In this document: positions 26,537 to 34,866 of the stretch, in pieces
Position numbering within the stretch: the stretch's first letter is position 1
Layout of the letters: every line of letters starts with the position of its first letter
Assembly: GCA_023667315.1 (NCBI GenBank)
Contig: JAMPAI010000008.1
Span: 1 to 64,000 of the forward strand
DNA from: Ruminococcus flavefaciens
Lineage (GTDB): Bacteria > Bacteroidota > Bacteroidia > Bacteroidales > P3
Direction of reading: 5' to 3'
DNA length: 64,000 nucleotides
Position numbers and translations under genes: made by a program
The notes under the pieces: model-generated
Told to the model about the DNA's origin: nothing
The model's input: only the letters and a program-made list of their open reading frames with translations
Database searches by the model: none

Positions 26537-27247
26537 ATGAAATACAAGCGCGTTTTGTTGAAACTCAGCGGAGAATCGCTGATGGGTTCCCAGGCTTACG
26601 GCATCGACCCGCAACGTCTGGCCGAGTATGCCGCCCAGATTGCCGCCGTGGTGAAGGAAGGCTGTCAGGTGGGTATCGTGATCGGCGGGGGCAATATCTT
26701 CCGCGGATTGCAGGGAGCGGCCAAGGGAATGGACCGCATACAGGGCGATTACATGGGCATGATGGCCACTGTAATCAACTCGATGGCCTTGCAGTCGGCC
26801 TTGGAGAAAGAGGGCGTGAAAGCCGTCCTGCTCTCGGGGCTCGCCATCGATCCGGTGTGCGGGAAGATGAGCAGCCGCCGTGCCATCGACTATCTGGAAC
26901 GCGGCTATACGGTGATTATGGCCGCCGGTACGGGCAACCCCTTCTTTACCACCGATTCGGGTGCCGCGCTGCGGGCGGTCGAGATTCGCGCCGATGTATT
27001 GCTCAAGGGCACGCGGGTGGACGGCGTCTATACCGCCGACCCCGAAAAGGACAGGACGGCCGAAAAATACAAGACGCTCACCTTCGCCGAGGCCTACCAG
27101 AAGAAGCTTAAGATCATGGACCTCACGGCCTTTACGCTTTGCGAGGAAAACAACGTTCCCATCTATGTGTTCGACATGGACACCGTGGGCAACCTCGCCA
27201 AGGTGGTGAAGGGCGAGGAGATAGGCACCCTGGTTCACCGCCAGTAA
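26537..27247 (+). CDS. pyrH: UMP kinase
   Basis: A 236-residue amino-acid-kinase-fold UMP kinase that makes UDP from UMP in pyrimidine synthesis. Motifs: KRVLLKLSGESLMG (ATP site), GIVIGGGNIFRG, AAGTGNPFFTTDSGAALRA, LLKGTRVDGVYTADP. The start ATG 26537 is preferred; a TTG six codons upstream is also in frame but falls just after a TAACTTTA box (26505-26512) that could be its promoter. It is followed 27 bases later by frr, the usual neighbour in many bacteria. Confidence 0.95.
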   Translation: MKYKRVLLKLSGESLMGSQAYGIDPQRLAEYAAQIAAVVKEGCQVGIVIGGGNIFRGLQGAAKGMDRIQGDYMGMMATVINSMALQSALEKEGVKAVLLSGLAIDPVCGKMSSRRAIDYLERGYTVIMAAGTGNPFFTTDSGAALRAVEIRADVLLKGTRVDGVYTADPEKDRTAEKYKTLTFAEAYQKKLKIMDLTAFTLCEENNVPIYVFDMDTVGNLAKVVKGEEIGTLVHRQ

Positions 27248-27274
27248 TCAGCAAATAATAAAACACCATACATC

Positions 27275-27841
27275 ATGACCGAAGAAGTAAAGGCTTGCAT
27301 GGACAAGCAGAAGACCCAAATAGAAGCCGCTCTGGCGCATTTGGAAAAAGAATTGTCGCGTATCCGCGCCGGTAAGGCCAGCCCCCAGATGCTGGACGGC
27401 GTAAAGGTGGAATACTACGGCAACATGACCCCGCTCTCGCAGGTGGCCGCCATCAACACCCCCGACGCCCGCCAGATCGTGGTTCAGCCCTGGGAAAAGA
27501 ACATGCTTCCCGTTATCGAGAAGGCCATCATGGCCGCCAACCTCGGCTCTACGCCTCAGAACAACGGCGAGGTGGTGCGCATCGCCATTCCGCCCCTGAG
27601 CGAGGAACGCCGCAAGGACATGATGAAGAAATGCCGCGCCGAAGGCGAGAACGCCAAGGTGGTGATCCGCAACACCCGCCGCGACGCCAACGAAGAAATC
27701 AAGAAGCTTTCCAAAGACAAGGTCCTGCCCGAGGATGCCGCCAAGCAGGCCGAAAAGGATATCCAGGACCAGACCGACAAGTTTGTGGCAAAGGTTGATG
27801 CGATTCTTTCCGAGAAGGAAAAGGATATCATGACCGTTTAA
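27275..27841 (+). CDS. frr: Ribosome recycling factor
   Basis: A 188-residue RRF that splits post-termination ribosomes together with EF-G. Seen: LEKELSRIRAGKASPQMLDGVKVEYYG, the NTPDARQIVVQPWEKNML block, and ERRKDMMKKCRAEGENAKVVIRNTRRDANEEIKK. Length and ends are normal. The stop codon runs straight into the first arm of a palindromic element (27841-27962) that probably ends transcription. Confidence 0.96.
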   Translation: MTEEVKACMDKQKTQIEAALAHLEKELSRIRAGKASPQMLDGVKVEYYGNMTPLSQVAAINTPDARQIVVQPWEKNMLPVIEKAIMAANLGSTPQNNGEVVRIAIPPLSEERRKDMMKKCRAEGENAKVVIRNTRRDANEEIKKLSKDKVLPEDAAKQAEKDIQDQTDKFVAKVDAILSEKEKDIMTV

Positions 27842-27962
27842 AAACGATTCCGGCGGCGAGCTGCTGCGTTAGAAGCCTTGGGCTCGCTTGGTCACGTACT
27901 TCAGTACGCTCCCGCGCGTTCCCAAGGCTTCCGCCTTGCATCTCATCCGCCGGAATCGTTTT
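27841..27962 (+). repeat. Palindromic core element nested in a terminator hairpin, copy A
   Basis: Outer arms 27841-27856 and 27947-27962 form a perfect 16-bp stem that is A-rich at the start and T-rich at the end, like an intrinsic terminator. Between them lies a structured insert: an inner stem GAAGCCTTGGG with CCCAAGGCTTC, and a small hairpin CGTACTTCAGTACG. Bases 27881-27922 are identical over 42 bases to 60039-60080 on the minus strand. The arms differ between copies while pairing is kept. It starts at the frr stop codon. Confidence 0.85.
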
Positions 27963-27988
27963 TACGGGAGGCCGTCTGATTTGTTTTT

Positions 27989-28030
27989 AGACAAAAAAAG
28001 GGAGTTCATATGAACTCCCTTTTTTTGTCT
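27989..28030. terminator. Bidirectional terminator between frr and the Hc1-like gene
   Basis: A perfect 21-bp inverted repeat without spacer: 27989-28009 with 28010-28030. It has a GC-richer centre-proximal part (GGGAG/CTCCC) and A7/T7 flanks on both sides, so it can act for both converging genes. Confidence 0.9.
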
Positions 28031-28043
28031 ATGAAAGTAAAGA

Positions 28044-28220
28044 TTAGTTCTTGCTTTCTTCAATCGAAGCCTTGCGGAATTCCTTGAACAGTTTGGTCAG
28101 TTCCAAGGAAGCCTTACGGGCGCGGGCACCGGCGGCTTTGTTGCCCTTTTCGGCGTAAGCGTCGGCGTTGGTTTTGAAAGCTTCGAGTTGTTCGTTGATT
28201 TGGCTCATCAATTTGTTCAT
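28044..28220 (-). CDS. Histone H1-like protein (Hc1 family, Bacteroidota type)
   Basis: A 58-residue, lysine- and alanine-rich, helical protein. NKAAGARARKASLELTKLFKEFRKASIEESKN matches the short Bacteroidota Hc1-like (PF07432-type) proteins, which are thought to bind DNA and help organise the nucleoid. ATG 28220 is taken as the start; a TTG two codons upstream is in frame. It is transcribed alone, with a likely -7 box TATATTTG at 28301-28308 on the minus strand, and faces frr across a bidirectional terminator. The family is recognised; a nucleoid role here is inferred. Confidence 0.85.
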   Translation of the reverse strand: MNKLMSQINEQLEAFKTNADAYAEKGNKAAGARARKASLELTKLFKEFRKASIEESKN

Positions 28221-28300
28221 TGTCAAGCAGGATTTTAAGGGTTAGTAATTTTGGTGTTTCGTGTCTGTTTACAAGGCTTCCGCCCCGTTTTTCACGCTCG

Positions 28301-28330
28301 CAAATATAGCAAAATTACCGATTATCAAAA
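28301..28330 (-). promoter_or_regulatory. Promoter of the Hc1-like gene
   Basis: On the minus strand TATATTTG (28308 to 28301) matches TAnnTTTG exactly. A TTTTG (28330 to 28326) lies 17 bases upstream as a possible -33 element. The 5' untranslated leader would be about 75 bases. The gap 28227-28460 otherwise holds only the divergent promoter below. Confidence 0.5.
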
Positions 28331-28404
28331 TATGGCTCTGTAAGGCTTTACAAGGGTGTTGATATGTTTTTGACGCATTGCAAGGCTTTTTGTTCGGCTT
28401 TCAT

Positions 28405-28412
28405 TATCTTCG
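28405..28412 (+). promoter_or_regulatory. -7 box for the glycosyltransferase gene
   Basis: TATCTTCG, a box that recurs upstream of several genes in this window, lies 48 bases before the start of the glycosyltransferase at 28461. Confidence 0.45.
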
Positions 28413-28460
28413 CTTCCTTGTCGGAAAAATTTCCGATAGGAGCACAGGAGAACTATAAGC

Positions 28461-29486
28461 GTGAACCCAAAGCCTTTCATATCAGTTGTCTGCCCGGTCT
28501 ATAACGAGGAGCGGTTTATCGATGGGTTGGTTCAATCCATTATAAACCAAGATTATCCTAAAGACCGTATGGAGGTTCTGATTGTGGATGGAAGAAGTTG
28601 CGACAAAACGAAAGAACGGGTGGAGTCCTATATTTGGGAATATCCGTTTATTTCGTTGTACGATAATCCGTTGTGTTATGTTCCCCATGCGTTGAACATC
28701 GGTATCGAAAATGCAAGGGGAGAAGTCGTTATCCGGCTGGATGCCCATTGTGTATATCCTTCGGATTATTTCAGCGTGCTGGTTCAGCGTCTGTTCGAAC
28801 TGGATGCCGACAATGTGGGGGGCGTTTGGAGAACGGTGCCGGCCGACGGTTCGGATAAGGCTTTGGCCGTGGCTGTGGCTTCTTCCAACAGTTTCGGGGT
28901 CGGCAATTCTTTTCATAAAACGGGTATTGCATCGGTACGTCAGGTGGATACGGTGCCTTTCGGATGTTTCAAGCGGGATTTGTTCGATAGGATCGGTTTT
29001 TTCGATGAGGAACTGATACGCAACCAGGACGACGAGTTCAACGCGCGCATCATTCAGGCGGGCGGCAGGATCTTCTTGCTGCCGGAACTGGAAATTACCT
29101 ATACCGCGCGCGGCAGCCTGTCGAAGATAGCCAAGACCTATTTTCAGTACGGATTGTTTAAGCCATTGGTAAATAAAAAGATAAAGCATCCGGCAACCCT
29201 GCGCCAATTCGTACCGGTGCTTTTTGCCGCCGGTTTGATTTTCGGTTTGCCGCTGTCGGTGTTCCTGCCGTTTGCCGCCAAGGTGTATGCCGCCTGTTTT
29301 TCGCTGTATGTCCTTGTCAGTCTGCTGGTAAGCCTCAGGCAAGCTGTGAGGCATAGGAATCCGGTGCTGTTTTTCCTGCTTCCGCTCGTGTTCTTCTTGA
29401 TGCATTTTTGCTACGGCTGCGGCTATTGGAAAGGGCTTTGGAAGATAGCCACGGGCGGGAAGTTCAGCGTGGGAGAGAGCCGTTAG
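28461..29486 (+). CDS. Family 2 glycosyltransferase with C-terminal membrane helices
   Basis: A 341-residue membrane-attached GT2 enzyme. ISVVCPVYNEERFIDGLVQS begins the nucleotide-sugar domain; RLDAHCVYP holds the DxD-like metal site (LDAH), and IRNQDDEFNARIIQAGG is the acceptor-side motif. Three hydrophobic helices fill about residues 250-325. The domain pattern resembles succinoglycan-type (ExoA-like) transferases. The start is GTG 28461, preceded by an AGGAG about 10 bases upstream. It begins a four-gene run with an aminotransferase, a phosphoglycosyl transferase and dnaE. Base composition is AT-richer than the genes after it, hinting at an accessory origin. Confidence 0.87.
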   Translation: MNPKPFISVVCPVYNEERFIDGLVQSIINQDYPKDRMEVLIVDGRSCDKTKERVESYIWEYPFISLYDNPLCYVPHALNIGIENARGEVVIRLDAHCVYPSDYFSVLVQRLFELDADNVGGVWRTVPADGSDKALAVAVASSNSFGVGNSFHKTGIASVRQVDTVPFGCFKRDLFDRIGFFDEELIRNQDDEFNARIIQAGGRIFLLPELEITYTARGSLSKIAKTYFQYGLFKPLVNKKIKHPATLRQFVPVLFAAGLIFGLPLSVFLPFAAKVYAACFSLYVLVSLLVSLRQAVRHRNPVLFFLLPLVFFLMHFCYGCGYWKGLWKIATGGKFSVGESR

Positions 29487-29516
29487 GCGCTTTCCGTAAC
29501 CTTAAAGACCAACAAG

Positions 29517-30740
29517 ATGAAGATACCATTTTCGCCGCCCTATATCGATGAATCGGTGCTTGCCGAGGTGGTGGACTGCCTGCGTTCGGGCTGGATCACC
29601 ACCGGTCCCAAGACGCGGGCGCTGGAAGAAGAGATCCGCAAGCTCAGCAATGCCGGGGAGGTGCTCTGCGTCAACTCCTGGACTTCGGGTGCCATATTGA
29701 TGCTGCGCTGGCTGGGCGTGAAGCCCGGCGACGAGGTGATCGTGCCTGCCTACACCTACAGCGCCACGGCCCTGGCGGTGTTGCATGCGGGAGCCACGCC
29801 GGTCATGGTGGACTCGGGCGAAGACTTCAATATCTCGGTGGATGCCGTGCGCAAGGCGATCACCCCGCGCACCAAGGCCGTCATTCCGGTGGACATAGCC
29901 GGTTTCCCCTGCGACTACGACGCCATCAACGCCCTGGTGGCCGAACCGGACATCAAGGCGATGTTTTCGGCCTCTTCGCCGGTGCAGGAAAAACTGGGGC
30001 GCATCCTGGTGATGAACGACGCGGCCCACTCTTTGGGCGCCTGCTACGGCGAGGGCAAGCGCACCGGCTGCGAAACCGACGTGGCCATATTCTCGCTCCA
30101 CGCGGTAAAGAACGTTACCACGGCCGAGGGCGGGGCGATCTGCCTGAACCTGCCCGAACCTTTCGACAACGCGCTTCTTTACAAGGAACTGCGCATGATG
30201 GCGCTCAACTGCCAGACCAAGGATGCCTTTGCCAAATCCAAGGCCGGGGGCTGGCGCTACGACATTACCGGCCTGGGCATGAAGGTGAACATGGCCGACG
30301 TGAACGCCGCCATCGGCCTGGCGCAGATACGCCAGTACGACATTCTGCTGAGACAGCGCAAGAACGTGTTTACCGCCTACAACAACGCCTTTTCGGCTTG
30401 CGGTTGGGCAATCTGCCCGCCCTCGGTGCAGAACGGAAAGGAAAGTTCCTACCATCTCTACGCGCTCCGCATCAAGGACTTTACCGAGGCGCAGCGCGAC
30501 CGCATGATCGAGAAGATAACCGAAAGGGAAGTGGCGGTAAACGTGCACTTCATCCCCATGCCCATGCTCTCGTTCTTCAAGGGTCTGGGCTACAGGATAG
30601 AGGACTACCCGCAGGCCTACCGCAACTACAGTGCCGAAATCTCGCTGCCCATCTATCCGCAGCTGGATCAGGAGGAGATAGAGTTTGTCATCGAAACCGT
30701 TAAGGAGGCCTATCAGGCCGTGATGCAGGAAGAAGGATGA
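29517..30740 (+). CDS. DegT/DnrJ/EryC1/StrS sugar aminotransferase
   Basis: A 407-residue PLP enzyme that would aminate a nucleotide-linked keto-sugar for a surface polysaccharide. Signature segments: FSPPYIDESVLAEVVDCLRSGWITTGP, VNSWTSGAILMLRWLG, EVIVPAYTYSATALAV, the NDAAHSLGACY block with its conserved Asp, and SLHAVKNVTTAEGG with the PLP lysine (K near residue 197). The C-terminal VHFIPMPMLSFFKGLGY is also typical. It overlaps the next gene by 4 bases (ATGA). The exact sugar product (for example an amino-dideoxy sugar) cannot be told from sequence. Confidence 0.92.
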   Translation: MKIPFSPPYIDESVLAEVVDCLRSGWITTGPKTRALEEEIRKLSNAGEVLCVNSWTSGAILMLRWLGVKPGDEVIVPAYTYSATALAVLHAGATPVMVDSGEDFNISVDAVRKAITPRTKAVIPVDIAGFPCDYDAINALVAEPDIKAMFSASSPVQEKLGRILVMNDAAHSLGACYGEGKRTGCETDVAIFSLHAVKNVTTAEGGAICLNLPEPFDNALLYKELRMMALNCQTKDAFAKSKAGGWRYDITGLGMKVNMADVNAAIGLAQIRQYDILLRQRKNVFTAYNNAFSACGWAICPPSVQNGKESSYHLYALRIKDFTEAQRDRMIEKITEREVAVNVHFIPMPMLSFFKGLGYRIEDYPQAYRNYSAEISLPIYPQLDQEEIEFVIETVKEAYQAVMQEEG

Positions 30741-31324
30741 TACGTCTGTTCGACATAGTGTTTTCCCTTTCGGGCATTCTCGTGCTCTCGCCCCTGCTGC
30801 TCGTTGTGTATGCGGCGGTCTGTATGGAGAGCCGGGGCGGTGGCCTTTACCGCCAGCGGCGGGTGGGAAAGGACGGCCGGGAGTTCACGCTCTATAAGTT
30901 CCGTTCCATGCGCGTGGGCGCCGATAAGGAAGGCCTGCTCACGGTGGGCGGCGAAGACCCGCGCGTCACCAGGGTGGGCGCCTTTCTGCGCAAGTACAAG
31001 TTAGACGAGCTGCCGCAGCTGTTCAACGTGCTCAGGGGCGACATGAGCCTTGTGGGCCCCCGCCCGGAAGTGGCGCGCTACGTGGCGTTATACACGCCCG
31101 AACAGCGCAGGGTGCTGTGTGTGCGCCCCGGCATCACCGACTACGCCTCCATCGAATACATCGACGAAAACACGATTCTCGGGCAGGCCGAAGATCCCGA
31201 CAGCGTGTATGTCGGGCAGATCATGCCGGACAAGATACGGCATAACATGAAATACATCGAAAACCGTTCCGTCAGGGAATACTTCAAGGTTATCCTGCTC
31301 ACGGTCTCCCATATCATACGCTAA
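30737..31324 (+). CDS. Monotopic phosphoglycosyl transferase (sugar transferase)
   Basis: A 195-residue enzyme of the PglC/WcaJ C-terminal type. It moves a sugar phosphate from a UDP-sugar to undecaprenyl phosphate and so starts glycan assembly at the inner membrane. The N-terminal re-entrant helix is [19 protein letters not shown]. The core has [47 protein letters not shown] and [12 protein letters not shown], with the catalytic Asp-Glu in LDELPQ. It is translationally coupled to the upstream aminotransferase, as expected for one pathway. dnaE starts 11 bases later. Confidence 0.92.
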   Translation: MIRLFDIVFSLSGILVLSPLLLVVYAAVCMESRGGGLYRQRRVGKDGREFTLYKFRSMRVGADKEGLLTVGGEDPRVTRVGAFLRKYKLDELPQLFNVLRGDMSLVGPRPEVARYVALYTPEQRRVLCVRPGITDYASIEYIDENTILGQAEDPDSVYVGQIMPDKIRHNMKYIENRSVREYFKVILLTVSHIIR

Positions 31325-31335
31325 AAACATACGCC

Positions 31336-34300
31336 ATGCCTTATTTCACCCACCTCCACCTGCATACGCTCTACTCCGTTCTCGACGGTGCCTGCAAGAT
31401 TTCCGACCTGATGAACAAAGCCAAGGAGTTCGGCATGGACGCCATGGCCATTACCGACCACGGCAACATGTACGGCGTGATGGAGTTCGTGAACAAGGCC
31501 CGTGCCGCGGGCATCAAGCCCATTGTGGGCTGCGAGGTGTATGTGGCGCCCGGAAGCCGTTTCGAGAAAAGGGGAAAGGACGAGGACAGGACCAACTACC
31601 ACTTGATCCTGCTGGCCAAGAACCCCACCGGCTACCACAATCTGGTAAAGCTCTGTTCCCTGTCGCAGCGCAAGGAGGCCTTCTACTACAAGCCGCGTAT
31701 CGACCACGACCTGCTCAGGCAGTACCACGAGGGCCTTGTCTGCTGTTCGGCCTGTCTGGCGGGCGAGGTGCCGCAGGCCATCCTTTCCGGCCAGGAAGAG
31801 CAGCTTAAGGAACACATCGCGTTCTTCAAGGGTCTGTTCGGCGAAGACTACTATTTCGAGATGCAGCGGCACGGGCACGAGGAACAGATGATCGTGAACG
31901 CCCGTCTGGAACAGCTGGCTTCCGAATACAACATCAAGTGCATCGCCACCAACGACGTGCATTTCGTGAACGCCGACGACTACGAGGCGCACCGCATCCT
32001 CATCTGCCTCAACACGGGCAAGAAGCTGCACGAAGACACCAAGATGCTCTATACGGGCCAGGAATACTTCAAGAGCGCCGACGAGATGGCCGAACTGTTT
32101 CCCGACCATCCCGAATACCTCGAGAACACGCGCGAAATCGTGGAGAAGATAGAGAACTTCGAACTGGAACACGCGCCGCTGATGCCGCACTTCCCCCTGC
32201 CGGAGCCCTTTACGGAAGACATGGAGTATCTGCGCCACCTTACCTACGAGGGGGCGAAGAAACGTTACGGGGAAAACTTCCGCGAGAACGAAGTACTGCG
32301 GGAGCGTCTCGATTTCGAGCTGGACACCATCGCGGGGATGGGCTTTCCGGGGTATTTCCTCATCGTGTGGGACTTTATCCGCGCCGCCCGCGAAATGGGC
32401 GTGCTGGTGGGGCCCGGACGTGGTTCGGCGGCCGGTTCCATGCTTGCCTATTGTCTGGGTATCACCAATATAGACCCCGTCAAATACGACCTGCTGTTCG
32501 AACGATTCCTCAACCCGGAGCGTATCTCCCTGCCCGATATCGACGTGGACTTCGATGACGCGGGGCGCGGCCGGGTCATCGACTACGTAAAGGAGAAGTA
32601 CGGTTCGGAACGGGTCTCGCAGATCATCACCTACGGCACCATGGCGGCCAAGTCGGCCATCAAGGACGTGGCGCGTGTGCTGGACCTGCCGCTGCCCGAA
32701 TCGAACCGCCTGGCCAAACTGGTGCCCGACAATCCGGGCATGACCCTGCCCAAGGCCTTCAAGGAAGTGCCCGACCTGCAGAAGGAAATGGACGGCAACC
32801 CCGACCCCCTGGTGCGCGACACGCTCCGTTACGCCATCAAGCTGGAGGGCTGCATCCGCAGCGTGGGCGTGCATGCCTGCGGCATGATCATCGCCCCCGA
32901 AGACATCATCGAGTACGTGCCCACCGGCGTGGCCAAAGACTCCGAGATGCCCGTGACCCAATACGAAGGCACCTATGTGGAGTCGGTGGGCCTGATCAAG
33001 ATGGACTTCCTGGGGCTCAAGACCCTCACCATCATTAAGGGCGCGCTCGACAACATCAAGCTGCGCCACGGCATCGACATCGATATCGAGAGCATTCCGC
33101 TCGACGACAAGGCCACCTACGAGCTTTTCGGCAACGGCGAGACCAACGGCATCTTCCAGTTTGAATCGCCGGGCATGCAGAAGTACCTCAAGGAACTGAA
33201 GCCCACCCGCCTGGAAGACATCATCGCCATGAACGCCCTCTACCGTCCGGGTCCCATGGAATACATTCCCCAGTTTATCCGCCGCAAGGAGGGCAAGGAG
33301 GCCATCGACTACGACCTTCCCGAAATGGAGGAATACCTGCACGACACCTACGGCATCACCGTCTATCAGGAACAGGTGATGCTGCTTTCCCAGAAGCTGG
33401 CCGGCTTTTCGAAGGGCGATGCCGACAAGCTCCGCAAGGCCATGGGCAAGAAGAAGAAAGACGTGCTGGACCAGATGAAGACCAAGTTCATGGACGGTTG
33501 CGGCGGCCACCAGCTGAATCCGGAGGTCTGCGAGAAGGTGTGGAAAGACTGGGAGGCCTTCGCTTCCTACGCCTTCAACAAGTCGCACGCCACCTGCTAT
33601 GCCTGGATCGCCTACCAGACGGCCTACCTAAAGGCGCACTATCCGGCCGAATACATGGCCTCCGTGCTCACCAGCAACCTGAGCGCCATCGACAAGATCT
33701 CGTTCTTCATGGACGAGTGCAAGCGCATGGGCATACAGCTGCTGTCGCCCGACGTGAACGAGAGCATGGGCTTCTTTACCGTGAACAAGGACGGGGCGAT
33801 ACGTTTCGGCCTGAGCGGCATCAAGAACGTGGGCACCAACGTGGTGGAGGAACTCATCAAGGAAAGGAACGAGAACGGGCCGTACAAGGACGTGCTGGAT
33901 TTCGTTACCCGCGTGAACCTGCGCAGCATGAACCGCCGCTGTATGGAAGCCCTGGTGATGGCCGGCGCGTTCGACAGTTTCGGGCTTACCCGCTCGGTGT
34001 TCTTCTTCCAGCGTCCGGGCGAGAACCAGACCTTTACCGAAAAGCTGCTGCAATACGGGGCGAGCGTTCAGCGCAACCAAAGCTCCACGCAGACCGACTT
34101 GTTCGGCAACAGCATGGAGGAGGTGGCCTCCACGATCGACATCCCCAACGTGGAGCCTTGGTCGCAGATCGAGCAGCTGAGCAACGAAAAGGAGGTGGTG
34201 GGCATCTATCTGAGCGGCTTTCCCCTGGATCCCTACAGGCTGGAACTCAAGACGTTCTCGAACATCAACATTTCCGGCATCAAGAGCAAGCCCATCGGAG

Positions 34301-34854
34301 ACTTCCGGGGCAAGATACTGCATTTCGGGGGCATTGTCACCGCTTCCTCGCTGAACCTGAAGACCAAGACCGGCAAGGACTACGGGCGCTTTACGCTGGC
34401 CGACTACGACGACTCGATGGAGTTCATGCTCTTCGGCAACGATTACATCAACTTCAAGAACTTTGTGGACGTGGTGGGCCGCCTGGTGTTCATCACCGCC
34501 GACGTGCGCCAGCGCTGGGCCAAGGAAAAGGACGCCGCGCCCGAATACGAGCTGCGGATCCAGGCCATGGAACTGCTGGACGAGATGCTGGACAAGAAGG
34601 CGAAGAAGCTCCGCCTTACCCTGCGTTCGGGCGATGTAACGCCGGAGTTCACCGAAAAGGTGCAGCGGGTGTGCAAGAACAACGCCCTGAACAAGAAGTT
34701 GGCGCAGAGCGGCGGCGCTGTGGTCGATTTTCATGTGGTTGACAGCATCAATACGCTGTCTGTCAGTATGATATTGCCGGCCAAGGTAAAGCCCTCCGAT
34801 TTCCTGGCCGACCTCAAGAAAGAGAACCTGGAACCAGAAATCACCATCGGTTAA
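31336..34854 (+). CDS. dnaE: DNA polymerase III alpha subunit
   Basis: A 1172-residue replicative polymerase. The N-terminal PHP domain has HLHLHTLYSVLDGACK and ITDHGNMYGVMEF. The palm contains GPGRGSAAGSMLAYCLGIT and the catalytic aspartates in LPDIDVDFDD. YRPGPMEYIPQFIRRKEG and YQEQVMLLSQKLAGFSKGDAD follow in the fingers. An OB-fold region near the C-terminus (ISGIKSKPIGDFRGKI) and the tau-binding end are present. The length is close to that of Escherichia coli DnaE. It lies 11 bases after the sugar transferase gene and 12 bases before a membrane protein gene, so read-through is likely. Confidence 0.96.
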   Translation: MPYFTHLHLHTLYSVLDGACKISDLMNKAKEFGMDAMAITDHGNMYGVMEFVNKARAAGIKPIVGCEVYVAPGSRFEKRGKDEDRTNYHLILLAKNPTGYHNLVKLCSLSQRKEAFYYKPRIDHDLLRQYHEGLVCCSACLAGEVPQAILSGQEEQLKEHIAFFKGLFGEDYYFEMQRHGHEEQMIVNARLEQLASEYNIKCIATNDVHFVNADDYEAHRILICLNTGKKLHEDTKMLYTGQEYFKSADEMAELFPDHPEYLENTREIVEKIENFELEHAPLMPHFPLPEPFTEDMEYLRHLTYEGAKKRYGENFRENEVLRERLDFELDTIAGMGFPGYFLIVWDFIRAAREMGVLVGPGRGSAAGSMLAYCLGITNIDPVKYDLLFERFLNPERISLPDIDVDFDDAGRGRVIDYVKEKYGSERVSQIITYGTMAAKSAIKDVARVLDLPLPESNRLAKLVPDNPGMTLPKAFKEVPDLQKEMDGNPDPLVRDTLRYAIKLEGCIRSVGVHACGMIIAPEDIIEYVPTGVAKDSEMPVTQYEGTYVESVGLIKMDFLGLKTLTIIKGALDNIKLRHGIDIDIESIPLDDKATYELFGNGETNGIFQFESPGMQKYLKELKPTRLEDIIAMNALYRPGPMEYIPQFIRRKEGKEAIDYDLPEMEEYLHDTYGITVYQEQVMLLSQKLAGFSKGDADKLRKAMGKKKKDVLDQMKTKFMDGCGGHQLNPEVCEKVWKDWEAFASYAFNKSHATCYAWIAYQTAYLKAHYPAEYMASVLTSNLSAIDKISFFMDECKRMGIQLLSPDVNESMGFFTVNKDGAIRFGLSGIKNVGTNVVEELIKERNENGPYKDVLDFVTRVNLRSMNRRCMEALVMAGAFDSFGLTRSVFFFQRPGENQTFTEKLLQYGASVQRNQSSTQTDLFGNSMEEVASTIDIPNVEPWSQIEQLSNEKEVVGIYLSGFPLDPYRLELKTFSNINISGIKSKPIGDFRGKILHFGGIVTASSLNLKTKTGKDYGRFTLADYDDSMEFMLFGNDYINFKNFVDVVGRLVFITADVRQRWAKEKDAAPEYELRIQAMELLDEMLDKKAKKLRLTLRSGDVTPEFTEKVQRVCKNNALNKKLAQSGGAVVDFHVVDSINTLSVSMILPAKVKPSDFLADLKKENLEPEITIG

Positions 34855-34866
34855 AAAAGAGGACCA

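Noticed and set aside
31321-33588. A 755-codon minus-strand open frame opposite dnaE
   Set aside because: It is a shadow of dnaE; the dnaE reading has all polymerase motifs.
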